Positions 1-8,833 of a stretch of 64,000 nt of DNA are shown piece after piece (position 1 is the stretch's first letter; the number at the start of each line of letters is the position of its first letter). A model generated the notes under the pieces. It had not been told where the DNA came from and did not search any database. It saw only the letters and a list, made by a program, of their open reading frames with translations. The position numbers and the translations under genes were made by a program. The stretch lies in the NCBI RefSeq assembly GCF_000718515.1, contig NZ_JNZS01000013.1, positions 130,101 through 194,100 of the forward strand. Direction: 5' to 3'. Source of the stretch: Micromonospora parva. Its GTDB lineage: Bacteria; Actinomycetota; Actinomycetes; Mycobacteriales; Micromonosporaceae.

Positions 1-1
1 G

Positions 2-115
2 CACGCGACGGTAAGGGCACCCGTCCGGACGTTGGGCGGGCGGCTACCCCGCATCACCGTGGTCGCCACCGCCGTCGCCGCCGTCGAACCGGGTGCAGAC
101 GAGGGGAGTTGGTAG
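2..115 (+). CDS. TadE-like pilus/secretion protein, C-terminal fragment
   Basis: The window opens inside this gene, and only the last 37 codons are visible, ending TGA-free until the TAG at 113-115. The tail is hydrophobic (ITVVATAVAAVEPG), like the C-terminal half of small TadE/pilin-like proteins. Its stop overlaps the GTG start of the next gene by one base (TAGTG), so the two are translationally coupled. The call rests mostly on the neighbour: actinobacterial tad-like clusters end with two such small membrane proteins next to a DEAD-box helicase, and the helicase is present here at 2151-4634. The family cannot be proved from this fragment. Confidence 0.5.
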   Translation, partial: HATVRAPVRTLGGRLPRITVVATAVAAVEPGADEGSW

Positions 116-534
116 TGCCGCGAACTGAGGATCCGCCACGGCACGCCAGTGACCCACCGGCTGCCGGAGGCCTTGTTGCTCGCCGGCCGGACCGGCAACG
201 CGGTGGCGCGACAATCCTGCTGCTGGCGATGGGGCTCGTCTTCGTGCTGTTCGGGACGTTCGGCGCGGCCATCGTCGCCGCCGGCATGGCGAGTCAGCGG
301 GCGGCTGTGGCAGCCGACCTCGGCGCGCTGGCCGGGGCCGCCCGGGCGCTCGACGGCGACGCGGTGGCCTGCGCGTCCGCGTCCGACCTCGCCGGTCGCA
401 ACGACGGCCGCCTGGTCAGCTGTCACCTCGACGGGCTGGACGTGCTGGTGACAGTCGAGGTGGCGTTCACGCCGCTACCCGGCCTGACCCGGGTGGCTGC
501 GGCGAGCGCCCGTGCCGGCCCGGTGCGGGGCTGA
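115..534 (+). CDS. Rv3654c-like TadE/TadG-type membrane protein
   Basis: A 139-residue protein with one N-terminal membrane segment (about residues 35-60, rich in L/V/G/A) followed by a small extracytoplasmic domain with two Cys. This is the layout of Rv3654c-type proteins encoded at the end of actinobacterial tad-like (Flp pilus) loci. The GTG start at 115 is chosen because GAGGGGAG lies 6-13 bases upstream and the start overlaps the preceding stop. An upstream TTG at 109 is possible but falls inside the spacing region. The role is inferred to be assembly of a Flp-type pilus or secretion apparatus at the membrane, and no enzymatic motif is visible. Confidence 0.65.
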   Translation: MPRTEDPPRHASDPPAAGGLVARRPDRQRGGATILLLAMGLVFVLFGTFGAAIVAAGMASQRAAVAADLGALAGAARALDGDAVACASASDLAGRNDGRLVSCHLDGLDVLVTVEVAFTPLPGLTRVAAASARAGPVRG

Positions 535-750
535 CCCTCGCGGTGGCGTCTCTACTAACCACCGCGGCCAGCGCAGGGCGCGGTCTGTGGAGGGCGGGCG
601 CGGCCTGTGGAGGGAGGGGTTTGGTCCGCATCGCGGCGTCAAAGGGCCGCCGCCGGTGCACTACGTCGGCAAGACCGCCACGTTCCGAGCGGAAGTCCGG
701 GCTGACGCGTGGTCGAAGGAACCAAGGGTCCTGGTCGGATTGGTGGGTGC

Positions 751-808
751 TTTGGAGCTGAATCGTATACGACATCAAGGGCGATGCGTTTACGGCATCA
801 GCTCCAAA
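751..808. repeat. Imperfect palindrome in intergenic region
   Basis: The arms TTTGGAGCTGA (751-761) and TCAGCTCCAAA (798-808) are exact inverted copies. The inner flanks (CGTATACGACATC against GATGCGTTTACGG) also pair imperfectly, so the whole 58 bp can fold as one long hairpin. It lies between the convergent genes ending at 534 and 1099, where a bidirectional terminator or a dispersed palindromic repeat would be expected. The 535-1098 gap otherwise holds only the tandem repeat at 861-990 and no credible gene. Confidence 0.6.
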
Positions 809-860
809 GGGGCGACCAGACCAGTCAGGGGGTCGAGTCACCAGCGGCGGGCCGTCTGGG

Positions 861-990
861 GCAGCGCGGTCCGATGGCCTGCCGGCCGGCGGCAGTGCGG
901 TTCAACGCTCTGCCGGCTGGGGGCAGTGTGGTCCGATGGCCTGCCGGCCGGGGCAGTGCGGTCCAACGGACTGCCGTCCCGGGAGTGCGG
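861..990. repeat. Tandem minisatellite, 30-31 bp unit
   Basis: About four consecutive units start at 861, 892, 923 and 953, each opening GCAGNGNGGTYC and followed by a CTGCCGGCCGG-like segment. A degenerate fifth start lies near 983. The period is 31, 31, 30 and 30 bp, so the array is not in a constant codon phase and is unlikely to be coding. It sits between the hairpin at 751-808 and the 3' end of the LURP-one gene. Confidence 0.7.
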
Positions 991-1098
991 GCCGGCCGGG
1001 ACTGGTCGAGGTCCAGGTCCCGGCCGGCAGCCGAGGATGGGTGGCCACGACGGCGACCGCTGAGGGTCATCGCACCGCCCTCGTCCGGGCCGGGTGCG

Positions 1099-1677
1099 TC
1101 AGCGGGACTGGAGCGCGTCGAGGGCGACGGCCATCGCGATGACCAGGCGACGGTCGATCTGCGGGTGCTGCACCTCGACGACGTACTTGTCGCGCAGGCC
1201 CCACTTCTTGATCACGGAGAAGACCGGCTGGCCGCCCGCGGTGAAGTCGAAGTGGTATGGCAGCCAGGACAGCGAGTCGACGAATCGACGCAGCAGCGCC
1301 ACCGGCATGCTCCGCTCCTGGCCGGTCACCTGCGGCAGACCGTCCTGCTCGACGTGCCAGGTGGAGCGCAGCAGCGACTGGGCGAAGTCCTTACGGAACA
1401 GGCCGATCGGGTTGCCGGCCGCGTCGGTGACGTCGTACGTGGCGCCGAGGTCGATGCGCTGGCGGGCCTTGAAACCGAGCAGTGGCTGCTGCTTGGAGTC
1501 ATCCGTGTAGATGGTCACCTGCTCCTTGAAGGCGAGCCGCTTCTGCTGCGCGAACGCCAACAGCTCACCCTCGCTGCCGTCCGGGGAGACCGCCCGGACC
1601 TCGTACTGGTTGACCATCATGCGCAGGCGCTGGCGGATGTGGAACTGGTGCTGGCCCTGCAAATTGTCGAGCTGCAT
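1099..1677 (-). CDS. LURP-one-related / phospholipid scramblase-like protein
   Basis: A 192-residue protein of the LURP-one-related (DUF567, tubby-like) family. The beta-strand-rich pattern is visible in repeated short strands, for example QYEVRAVSPDG, VTIYTDDSKQQPLLGFKARQ and YDVTDAAGNPIGLFRKDF. Family members fold as a tubby-like beta barrel around a helix. Their function in bacteria is not established, and lipid or membrane association is only inferred from the family. The ATG at 1677 is preceded by GAGGAG with 5-base spacing. The ORF extends 16 codons further upstream but without a ribosome site. The gene lies downstream of the helicase and a 69-residue ORF on the same strand. Confidence 0.75.
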   Translation of the reverse strand: MQLDNLQGQHQFHIRQRLRMMVNQYEVRAVSPDGSEGELLAFAQQKRLAFKEQVTIYTDDSKQQPLLGFKARQRIDLGATYDVTDAAGNPIGLFRKDFAQSLLRSTWHVEQDGLPQVTGQERSMPVALLRRFVDSLSWLPYHFDFTAGGQPVFSVIKKWGLRDKYVVEVQHPQIDRRLVIAMAVALDALQSR

Positions 1678-1841
1678 CTGAACTCCTCTGGGGTTGGTGC
1701 GCCGGAGTCTCGCACAGCCCGACAACCGTCGTGCCCCCTGCGGTCCATGATCAGTTGCTGCTGGGTAGTCGTCGGGCCCGTCGGACGACTACCCAGCCCG
1801 GAGTGATCACTGGTGCCCTTGCAGGATCACCCCGGCAGACC

Positions 1842-2051
1842 TCAGCGACTGTCGACGGAGGTCGCGGCCCGCAGCGCCCAGGTGTTGAGCACCTGGTGGA
1901 TGCCGCGCAGCCGCTCGTTGATCTGTTCCAGCCGTTCCGCCTGGGCCAGGGCGGCCAGTGCCGACCCCAGCGCGATCTGCTGGTCGAGGGTGAGATTGTC
2001 CTGGTCGATGGTGTAGAGCAGGTCGACGGTCTCGGCGATGGTGTCGGCCAC
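1842..2051 (-). CDS. Small conserved hypothetical protein, 69 aa
   Basis: A mostly helical acidic 69-residue protein (IDQDNLTLDQQIALGSALAAL, QAERLEQINERL) with no membrane segment or known motif. The start is GTG at 2051, supported by GAGGAG five bases upstream. The longer reading frame up to 2141 has no ribosome site. It lies 100 bp downstream of the DEAD-box helicase on the same strand and 165 bp before the LURP-one gene. The function is unknown. Leu/Gln/Glu spacing suggests a short amphipathic or coiled-coil helix. Confidence 0.6.
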   Translation of the reverse strand: MADTIAETVDLLYTIDQDNLTLDQQIALGSALAALAQAERLEQINERLRGIHQVLNTWALRAATSVDSR

Positions 2052-2150
2052 AGCTTCTCCTCGGGCACGGGGGGCGATCAGCAACAAAGGCATCGATGGA
2101 AGCGCTCCCACATCATTGTGCCCCGTGCCATGCCGGTTCATGCAAGCTGC

Positions 2151-4634
2151 TCAGCGCGGCAGGTTGGCCAGCACCACGTCGAGCACCCGGATCGCGGCCG
2201 GTTTGGAGAGGGGGTTGTTGCCATTGCCGCATTTCGGTGACTGCACGCAGGATGGGCATCCGGTCTCGCAGCCGCACTCAGCGATCGCGTCCCGGGTGGC
2301 CCGCAGCCACGCCGCCGCCGTCCCGTACGCCCGCTCGGCGAACCCGGCGCCACCCGGGTGCCCGTCGTAGACGAAGACGGTCGGCGCTTCGGTGTCCGGG
2401 TGCAGTGCGGTGGAGAGCCCGCCGATGTCCCAGCGGTCGCAGGTGGCCATCAGCGGCAGCAGGCCGATCGCGGCGTGTTCGGCGGCGTGCAACGCACCCG
2501 GCACCTCGGCCGGCTGGACCCCGGCGAGGGTCAACGACTGCGGCGACAGGGTGAACCAGACCGCCACGGTACGCAGCTCCCGGGTCGGCAGGTCGAGCGG
2601 CCGGGTGTCGATCACCTCGCCGGTGGCGATGCGCCGCCGCTGGTACGACACCACCTGGCTGGTCACATCCACCTCGCCGAGGAACATGCCGACCGGCCCG
2701 GCGTCCACGTAGGAACGCACCGACACCACCGACAGGTCGGTGACGTCGCGGGCGTGGGTGGACCAGTCCGGCTCCTCGGCGTGCACCAGCGCGCACCCGT
2801 CGACGAGGTCGAGCTGGTCGACCACGTACGAGACGCCCTGGTGCAGGTAGACCGCGCCGGGGTGCAGCAGGAAGTGCGAGGAGCCGCCGTCGACGGTGCC
2901 GAGCAGCCGGCCGGTCGACGACTCCACCACGGCGACCGGGGCGCCGCCCTCGCCGCGCAGGTCCACCTCGGGTCGCTCCCGGTGCCGCCAGTACCAACCG
3001 GTGGGCCGTTGCCGCAGTGCCCCCGCCGCGACCAGCTCGTCGACCGCCTCCTTCGCCCCGTCGCCGAAGAGCGCCAGGTCGGTCGGGGTGAGCGGTGCCT
3101 CCGCCGCCGCGCAGGCGAGCTGCGGGGCCAGCACGTACGGGTTGGCAGGGTCGAGCACCGTGGCCTCCACCGGTGCCCCGAAGATCGCCTCCGGGTGGTG
3201 CACCAGGTAGGTGTCCAGCGGGTCGTCCCGCGCCACCAGCACCGCCAGGGCCTCCTGCCCGGAACGCCCGGCCCGGCCCGCCTGCTGCCACAGTGACGCC
3301 CGGGTGCCCGGGTAGCCGCAGATCAGCACCGCGTCGAGCCCGACCAGGTCCACGCCCAGCTCCAGCGCGTTGGTCGAGGCCAGGCCGAGCAGGTCGCCGT
3401 GCAGCAGCGCGCGTTCCAGCTCGCGCCGCTCCTCCCGCAGGTAGCCGCCCCGGTAGGCGGCCACCCGGTCGCCGAGCCCCGGCACCGCGTCGTCCAGCGC
3501 CCGACGCGCGTTGGCGGCCACCACCTCGGCGCCCTTGCGGGACCGGACGAACGCGAGGGTGCGTACCCCTTCGGCGACGGTGTCGGCGAGCAGGTCCGCA
3601 GTCTCGCGCAGCGCCGACCGGCGGACCTGCCGGAGGTCGTCGTGGTCACCGCCGCCCTGCGGCGGCACCGACCGGGAGGGGTCGTCGCCGGTCGCCTGCG
3701 GCGGCACCGGGGACGACGAGGCTGGTGGCACCGGCGGGGACGAGCCCGCGTCGGGTGGCAGCAGCGGCGGCTCCCAGAGCGCGAAGGTCACCCCGCCCCG
3801 GGGGGAGGCGTCCTCGGTGACCGCCGTCACCGGCAGGCCGGTCAACCGCCCGGCCGCGGTGGCCGGGTCGCCGGACGTCGCCGAGGCGAGCACGAACACC
3901 GGGGTGGCCCCGAACCGGGCGCACTGCCGGCGTAGCCGACGCAGCACGTGCGCGACGTGCGAGCCGAACACGCCCCGGTAGGTGTGGCACTCGTCGATCA
4001 CCACGTACGCGAGGCGGCGCAGGAAGCCGGACCACTGGGCGTGCCCGGGCAGGATGCCGTGGTGCAGCATGTCGGGGTTGGTCAGCACGAACCGGGAGTG
4101 CCGGCGGATCCACTCCCGCTCGGTGCGTGGAGTGTCGCCGTCGTAGCAGGCGGGGCGTACCCCTTCCAGTTCCAGCGCGGCGACGGCGCGCAACTGATCC
4201 GCGGCGAGCGCCTTGGTCGGCGCCAGGTAGAGCACTGTGGCCCGGGGGTCGGCCAGCAGCGTGGCCAGGGCCGGCAGCTGGTACGCCAGGGACTTGCCGG
4301 ACGCGGTGCCGGTGGCGACGACCACGTGCTGGCCCTCGTACGCCAGGGTGGCCGCCTCGGCCTGGTGCTGCCAGGGCGCGACCACGCCGCGCCCGGTGAA
4401 CGCCGTGCGCAGTTGCGCCGGTGCCCACGACGGCCAGGGTGCGGGCACTCCGGTGCGGGCCGGCACCCGCTCGACGTGGGTGACCGGGTCGGCGGCGCCC
4501 CGGGCGCGCAGCCGGCGCAGCAGGTCGACCGGCGCTGGCCCGGGGCCGGGACCAGCGGATACGGTGGCCGCGGACGACGACTCCAGGTCGTCGCGCGGTG
4601 CGTGGCGCGCGGAGCTGAAGTCGTTGGAGGTCAC
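2151..4634 (-). CDS. DEAD/DEAH-box helicase with DUF1998 zinc domain
   Basis: An 827-residue superfamily 2 helicase like mycobacterial Rv3649. Visible motifs run in order: Q-region WQHQAEAA, Walker A ATGTASGKS, PTKALAADQ (Ia), VIDECHTY (DECH, motif II), LASATSGDP (SAT, III), SRKGAEVVA, then STNALELGVD (V) and QQAGRAGRSGQ (VI). The C-terminal part carries the four-Cys cluster CGCETGCPSCVQSPKCGNGN near the end, the DUF1998 zinc-binding signature of Hrq1/MrfA-type helicases. A role in DNA repair or unwinding is inferred from that family. A Pro/Ser-rich, Gly/Asp-rich insert lies after the SAT motif. The start at GTG 4634 is provisional, because the ORF is open 74 codons upstream, but that part is low-complexity and overlaps the bldG promoter region. 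It is divergent from bldG. Confidence 0.88.
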   Translation of the reverse strand: MTSNDFSSARHAPRDDLESSSAATVSAGPGPGPAPVDLLRRLRARGAADPVTHVERVPARTGVPAPWPSWAPAQLRTAFTGRGVVAPWQHQAEAATLAYEGQHVVVATGTASGKSLAYQLPALATLLADPRATVLYLAPTKALAADQLRAVAALELEGVRPACYDGDTPRTEREWIRRHSRFVLTNPDMLHHGILPGHAQWSGFLRRLAYVVIDECHTYRGVFGSHVAHVLRRLRRQCARFGATPVFVLASATSGDPATAAGRLTGLPVTAVTEDASPRGGVTFALWEPPLLPPDAGSSPPVPPASSSPVPPQATGDDPSRSVPPQGGGDHDDLRQVRRSALRETADLLADTVAEGVRTLAFVRSRKGAEVVAANARRALDDAVPGLGDRVAAYRGGYLREERRELERALLHGDLLGLASTNALELGVDLVGLDAVLICGYPGTRASLWQQAGRAGRSGQEALAVLVARDDPLDTYLVHHPEAIFGAPVEATVLDPANPYVLAPQLACAAAEAPLTPTDLALFGDGAKEAVDELVAAGALRQRPTGWYWRHRERPEVDLRGEGGAPVAVVESSTGRLLGTVDGGSSHFLLHPGAVYLHQGVSYVVDQLDLVDGCALVHAEEPDWSTHARDVTDLSVVSVRSYVDAGPVGMFLGEVDVTSQVVSYQRRRIATGEVIDTRPLDLPTRELRTVAVWFTLSPQSLTLAGVQPAEVPGALHAAEHAAIGLLPLMATCDRWDIGGLSTALHPDTEAPTVFVYDGHPGGAGFAERAYGTAAAWLRATRDAIAECGCETGCPSCVQSPKCGNGNNPLSKPAAIRVLDVVLANLPR

Positions 4635-4774
4635 GCCCTGCACTCTCGCACTGGTGTTCGGAGATGAAAAGTCGGACGCCGGGGTAAGGGGAAGCCTCCG
4701 CTGGCGTCCGCAGGCCGCCCCGGCGGTAGTGGTTAGATGCCCACGAGAGTTTACGGCTCTGGCGAGGAGGACCG

Positions 4775-5131
4775 ATGGAGCTGTCACTGGCGACCCGCAC
4801 CGTGGGCGAGCACACGGTGCTCGAGGTCGGTGGTGAGGTGGACGTCTACACCGCACCCCGGCTCCGTGAACGGCTCCTCGAGCTGATCGACGGTGGGGCG
4901 CGTCACGTGGTGGTCGACCTCGGTCGGGTGGACTTCCTCGACTCCACCGGGCTGGGTGTGCTGGTCGGCGCGCTCAAGCGGCTCCGTTCCGCCGGCGGTT
5001 CGTTCGCGTTGGTCTGCGACAAGGAGCCCCTGCTCAAGATCTTCCGGATCACCGCACTGGACCAGGTGTTTCCGCTGCACCCGACTGTCGACGCGGCGGT
5101 CAGCGCCGACTCGGCGGGCGCCGGCGCGTGA
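4775..5131 (+). CDS. bldG: Anti-sigma factor antagonist BldG (STAS domain)
   Basis: A 118-residue single-STAS-domain protein, very close to Streptomyces BldG in its N-terminal [14 protein letters not shown] and its [13 protein letters not shown] core. Ser57 in DSTGLG is the predicted phosphorylation site, controlled by a partner kinase. Unphosphorylated BldG binds anti-sigma factors and releases sigma factors for development, antibiotic production and stress. The start ATG has GAGGAGG four bases upstream. The stop overlaps the start of the anti-sigma gene (TGATG), which is the classical bldG arrangement. Confidence 0.93.
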   Translation: MELSLATRTVGEHTVLEVGGEVDVYTAPRLRERLLELIDGGARHVVVDLGRVDFLDSTGLGVLVGALKRLRSAGGSFALVCDKEPLLKIFRITALDQVFPLHPTVDAAVSADSAGAGA

Positions 5132-5565
5132 TGGCGACAGTCAAGCTCTCGTTCTCGCCCGCGCCGGTGCACGTGCGTACCGCCCGTCTGGTCGGCGTCG
5201 CCGTCGCCCGACGGGCCGGGGTCCGCGAGGACCTGCTGGACGAGGTGCGCCTGGCCATCGGTGAGGCGTGCACCCGCGCGGTCGCCCTGCACCGGCAGTA
5301 CGGCCTGGCCGACCCGGTGCTGGTGGAGATGTCCGACGGTGGCTCGTACGCCGTGCGGGTGGTGGACCGGGCGCCGATCGAGGCGGGCATCGGTCTGACC
5401 GCGCTGCCGCCGGACGAGCTGGCCAACGAGTCGCTGACCGACGAGGCGCTGACCACCGGCGTGGGCTTCGCGCTGCTCGCCGGTTTCGTCGAGGACCTGC
5501 AGGTGCGCCCGGTCGACGAGGGCATCGGCACCGAGGTACGGATGGTGTGGCCGGTCGGCCGCTGA
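5131..5565 (+). CDS. Anti-sigma regulatory kinase (HATPase_c, RsbW-like)
   Basis: A 144-residue protein matching the partner encoded after bldG in Streptomyces (SCO3548-type). It has an N-terminal SPAPVHVRTARLVG, then the Bergerat-fold N-box EVRLAIGEACTRAV, in which Glu and a neutral residue occupy the ATP-binding positions. The glycine-rich C-terminal part (TTGVGFALLAGFVEDL) follows. It should phosphorylate BldG Ser57 and/or sequester a sigma factor. The start ATG at 5131 shares its A with the bldG stop. A GTG at 5128 in the same frame is an alternative. A strong hairpin terminator follows at 5582. Confidence 0.85.
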   Translation: MATVKLSFSPAPVHVRTARLVGVAVARRAGVREDLLDEVRLAIGEACTRAVALHRQYGLADPVLVEMSDGGSYAVRVVDRAPIEAGIGLTALPPDELANESLTDEALTTGVGFALLAGFVEDLQVRPVDEGIGTEVRMVWPVGR

Positions 5566-5581
5566 ACGGTTCCGCTGCGTA

Positions 5582-5615
5582 GGTCGCGTCCCCAGCTGGG
5601 GATGCGGCCTTCTTT
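5582..5615 (+). terminator. Rho-independent terminator after bldG operon
   Basis: The inverted arms 5582-5595 and 5596-5609 (GGTCGCGTCCCCAG against CTGGGGATGCGGCC) pair over 12-14 positions with two G-U pairs and a short AGCT loop. They are followed by TTCTTT at 5610-5615. It lies 17 bases after the anti-sigma stop and before the hppA promoter. Confidence 0.8.
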
Positions 5616-5692
5616 GCATGGACCGGGCCCTATATCAGATTTCGTTTCATAACACAGCGACGAAGATCATCGCGACACGGTGCCACCTGGGT

Positions 5693-5722
5693 GTGACCTC
5701 CAACACTGAGGAGGGCTACAGT
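5693..5722 (+). promoter_or_regulatory. Predicted hppA promoter
   Basis: A candidate -35 (TGACCT, 5694-5699) and -10 (TACAGT, 5717-5722) are separated by 17 bp, giving a leader of roughly 150 nt before the hppA ATG at 5882. The stretch 5616-5881 between the terminator and hppA contains this promoter but no other gene. No known riboswitch fold was recognised. Confidence 0.45.
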
Positions 5723-5881
5723 ACCCGGGTTGTCAGCAAGTGACCCATCCCGCAGCCAGCGGGTATGGGTGGTCATCGCTGGTCCGCTGGTGGGTTGGCG
5801 CGCGCTTGCGAGTCCGCATCCAGGCGTCGGTCAGTGCGTCTCCACTCACCGGCGCGATTGTTCGGTAACAGGAGGACACAG

Positions 5882-8242
5882 ATGTCCGAGACCTTGGCCG
5901 CCGACGGCGGCGGGCTTTCCCTTACCGGAAGCAATGTCACCTACGTCGTCATCGCCGCGGTCGTCGCGCTGGTGGCGCTCGGTTTCGCTGCCGCCCTGAC
6001 GAAAACGGTGCTGGCCGCTGGTAAGGGCACCGAGAAAATGCAGGAGATCTCGGGGGCGGTCCAGGAGGGCGCCTCGGCCTACCTGCTCCGTCAATTCCGC
6101 ACCCTGGCGATCTTCGTCGTCATCGCCGTCGTGCTGCTCTTCCTGCTTCCGGTGCACGACACCGACGGCAGTGAGCTCGCCGTGAAGATCGGCCGCTCAC
6201 TCTTCTTCGTGGTGGGCGCCCTGTTCAGCGCGTTCATCGGCGGTGCCGGCATGTGGTTGGCCACCCGTGCCAACCTGCGCGTGGCCGCCGCCGCGAGAGA
6301 GCGAGCAGGTGGCCGCGAGGCGGCCATGAAGATCGCTTTCCGCACCGGTGGTGTCGTCGGCTTCTTCACCGTCGGACTCGGCCTCTTCGGTGCCGCGCTG
6401 GTCGTCCTGCTCTACCGGGGTGACGCGCCGACCGTGCTGGAGGGCTTCGGCTTCGGCGCCGCGCTGCTCGCGATGTTCATGCGGGTCGGCGGCGGCATCT
6501 TCACCAAGGCCGCCGACGTCGGCGCCGACCTGGTCGGCAAGGTCGAGCAGGGCATCCCCGAGGATGACCCACGCAACGCCGCCACCATCGCCGACAACGT
6601 GGGCGACAACGTCGGTGACTGCGCCGGCATGGCCGCCGACCTGTTCGAGTCGTACGCGGTGACGCTTGTCGCCGCGCTGATCCTCGGCCGTGCCGCGTTC
6701 GGCGAGGAGGGCCTGGTCTTCCCGCTGATCATCTCCACCATCGGCGTGCTGATCGCGATCGTCGGTGTCTTCATCACCCGGCTGCGCGCGACCGACCGCA
6801 ACGCCCTGACCGCGATCAACCGGGCCTTCTACCTGTCGGCGGTGCTCTCCGCGGTGCTGGTGGCGATCGCCGCCTACGCGTACCTCCCGGCGACCTTCGG
6901 CGAGTTCGACAGCGGGCTCACCGACGCGCCCGGCAACCCCCGGCTGGTCGCCATCGGCGCGGTGGTCATCGGCATCGTGCTGGCCGCCGCGATCCAGGCG
7001 CTGACCGGCTACTTCACCGAGACCAACCGGCGCCCGGTGCAGGACATCGGCAAGAGCTCGCAGACCGGTGCGGCGACGGTGATCCTGGCCGGCATCAGCA
7101 TCGGCCTGGAGTCGGCTGTCTACTCGGCTCTGCTGATCGGCGCCGGCGTCTTCGGGGCGTTCCTCCTCGGCGGCAGCTCCATCACGCTGTCGCTGTTCGC
7201 GGTGGCGCTGGCCGGCACCGGCCTGCTCACCACCGTCGGCGTGATCGTCGCGATGGACACCTTCGGGCCGATCTCCGACAACGCCCAGGGCATCGCCGAG
7301 ATGTCCGGTGACCTCGACGAGCACGGCGCTCGCACGCTCACTGAGCTGGACGCGGTCGGCAACACCACCAAGGCGATCACCAAGGGCATCGCGATCGCCA
7401 CTGCGGTGCTCGCCGCGACCGCGCTGTTCGGTTCGTACACCGACTCGCTCCGCAGCGCGTACGCGACGGCTGGCGTGGGCGACGTCGGGACGGAGATCCT
7501 CAACTCGCTGAACGTGGCGAACCCGCGCAACCTGGTCGGCCTGATCATCGGCGCGGCGGTGGTGTTCCTCTTCTCCGGGTTGGCCATCAACGCGGTGTCC
7601 CGCTCGGCCGGTGCCGTGGTGATGGAGGTCCGCCGGCAGTTCCGTGAGCTGCCCGGCATCATGGACGGCACCCAGCGCCCGGAGTACGGCAAGGTCGTCG
7701 ACATCTGCACCCGGGACGCGCAGCGCGAGCTGATGACCCCCGGTCTGCTCGCCATCCTGGCGCCGATCGCTGTCGGGTTCGGCCTCGGGCCCGGTGCGCT
7801 CGCCGCGTACCTGGCCGGTGCGATCGGTGCCGGCACCCTGATGGCGGTGTTCCTGTCCAACTCCGGTGGGGCCTGGGACAACGCCAAGAAGTTGGTCGAG
7901 GACGGCGCGTACGGCGGCAAGGGCTCCGAGGCGCACGCCGCCACTGTCATCGGCGACACCGTCGGTGACCCGTTCAAGGACACCGCCGGCCCGGCGATCA
8001 ACCCGCTGATCAAGGTGATGAACCTGGTCTCGCTGCTGATCGCGCCCGCCGTGGTGGCCTGGAGCGTCGGCGACGACCGCAACGTCGGCCTGCGCGTCAG
8101 CATCGCGCTGGTGGCGACGCTGATCATCGTGGCGTCGGTGGTGTTCAGCAAGCGCAAGGGCATCGCGATGTCCGACTCGGACGCCGATGGCAACACCGGC
8201 GCGGGCAGCACCGATCACCGTCCGGAGACGGTGAACGCCTGA
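5882..8242 (+). CDS. hppA: Membrane H+-translocating pyrophosphatase, K+-independent
   Basis: A 786-residue integral membrane pump with about 16 segments that couples PPi hydrolysis to H+ export. Signature sequences are the acidic substrate site TKAADVGADLVGKVEQGIPEDDPRN, seen as KAADVGADLVGK and DDPRNAATIADNVGDN, plus a second acidic motif GDTVGDPFKDTAGPAIN. The motif GNTTKAITKG carries the Lys that marks the K+-independent subfamily, whereas K+-dependent enzymes have Ala there. The start ATG at 5882 has AGGAGG 8 bases upstream. The upstream in-frame extension to 5765 has no ribosome site. It is transcribed alone from its own promoter. Confidence 0.95.
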   Translation: MSETLAADGGGLSLTGSNVTYVVIAAVVALVALGFAAALTKTVLAAGKGTEKMQEISGAVQEGASAYLLRQFRTLAIFVVIAVVLLFLLPVHDTDGSELAVKIGRSLFFVVGALFSAFIGGAGMWLATRANLRVAAAARERAGGREAAMKIAFRTGGVVGFFTVGLGLFGAALVVLLYRGDAPTVLEGFGFGAALLAMFMRVGGGIFTKAADVGADLVGKVEQGIPEDDPRNAATIADNVGDNVGDCAGMAADLFESYAVTLVAALILGRAAFGEEGLVFPLIISTIGVLIAIVGVFITRLRATDRNALTAINRAFYLSAVLSAVLVAIAAYAYLPATFGEFDSGLTDAPGNPRLVAIGAVVIGIVLAAAIQALTGYFTETNRRPVQDIGKSSQTGAATVILAGISIGLESAVYSALLIGAGVFGAFLLGGSSITLSLFAVALAGTGLLTTVGVIVAMDTFGPISDNAQGIAEMSGDLDEHGARTLTELDAVGNTTKAITKGIAIATAVLAATALFGSYTDSLRSAYATAGVGDVGTEILNSLNVANPRNLVGLIIGAAVVFLFSGLAINAVSRSAGAVVMEVRRQFRELPGIMDGTQRPEYGKVVDICTRDAQRELMTPGLLAILAPIAVGFGLGPGALAAYLAGAIGAGTLMAVFLSNSGGAWDNAKKLVEDGAYGGKGSEAHAATVIGDTVGDPFKDTAGPAINPLIKVMNLVSLLIAPAVVAWSVGDDRNVGLRVSIALVATLIIVASVVFSKRKGIAMSDSDADGNTGAGSTDHRPETVNA

Positions 8243-8293
8243 CCCAGGAACGGCCCGGTGCCACACCTGGCCAAAGGCCGTACGCTGCAACGC

Positions 8294-8833
8294 ATGCGTA
8301 CGTGCCGGGCGTCTGCCGCCGGAAAGCTCACGGTGGTCCTGGCCACGATCGTCGTCCTGGCCGGCTGCGGCGGCGGCCCCAGCCCACGGGCCTGGGCGGC
8401 CTCGGTCTGCGGCGCGCTCACCCCGTGGCGCTTGGAGATCAACAAGCTGACCAGCAGCACTGATGAGCAGATGACCGCGCAGACCACGCCGGCGCAGGCC
8501 AAGGAGAACCTGGTGCGGCTCTTCGACGGGGCGGAGCAGGCCAGCGAGGCCGCGCGCCGCAAGGTGGAGAAGGCGGGCATCCCGGAGACCGACAACGGCG
8601 AGGCCATCTCCGTGGGTTTCCGCAGCTCGCTGGGGAAGATGCGGGACGCGTACGGCCGTGCCCGGGACACCATCGACGGCCTGGGCACCGGCGAGCCGAC
8701 CGTCTTCTACGACGGCGTGCGGGCCGCGGTGGAGACGCTCAACAAGGAGTACGACGCCAGCGCGCTGGACACCAGCAAACTCAACTCCGAGGAGTTGAAA
8801 CAGGCATTCGACGAGGTGCCGGAGTGTCGCTGA
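8294..8833 (+). CDS. Putative lipoprotein
   Basis: A 179-residue exported protein. The signal peptide is Arg-rich at residues 1-9, hydrophobic at about 11-24, and ends in the lipobox LAGC, so the mature protein would be a lipid-anchored outer-face protein. The remainder is helical and charged (residues 40-175) with no recognised domain, and a pair of Cys may form a disulfide. The start at 8294 is chosen because TACGCT (8281-8286) sits 7 nt before the ATG, the spacing of a leaderless transcript, and because an earlier start at 8258 would bury the signal peptide. The stop overlaps the next gene by 10 bases. Confidence 0.7.
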   Translation: MRTCRASAAGKLTVVLATIVVLAGCGGGPSPRAWAASVCGALTPWRLEINKLTSSTDEQMTAQTTPAQAKENLVRLFDGAEQASEAARRKVEKAGIPETDNGEAISVGFRSSLGKMRDAYGRARDTIDGLGTGEPTVFYDGVRAAVETLNKEYDASALDTSKLNSEELKQAFDEVPECR

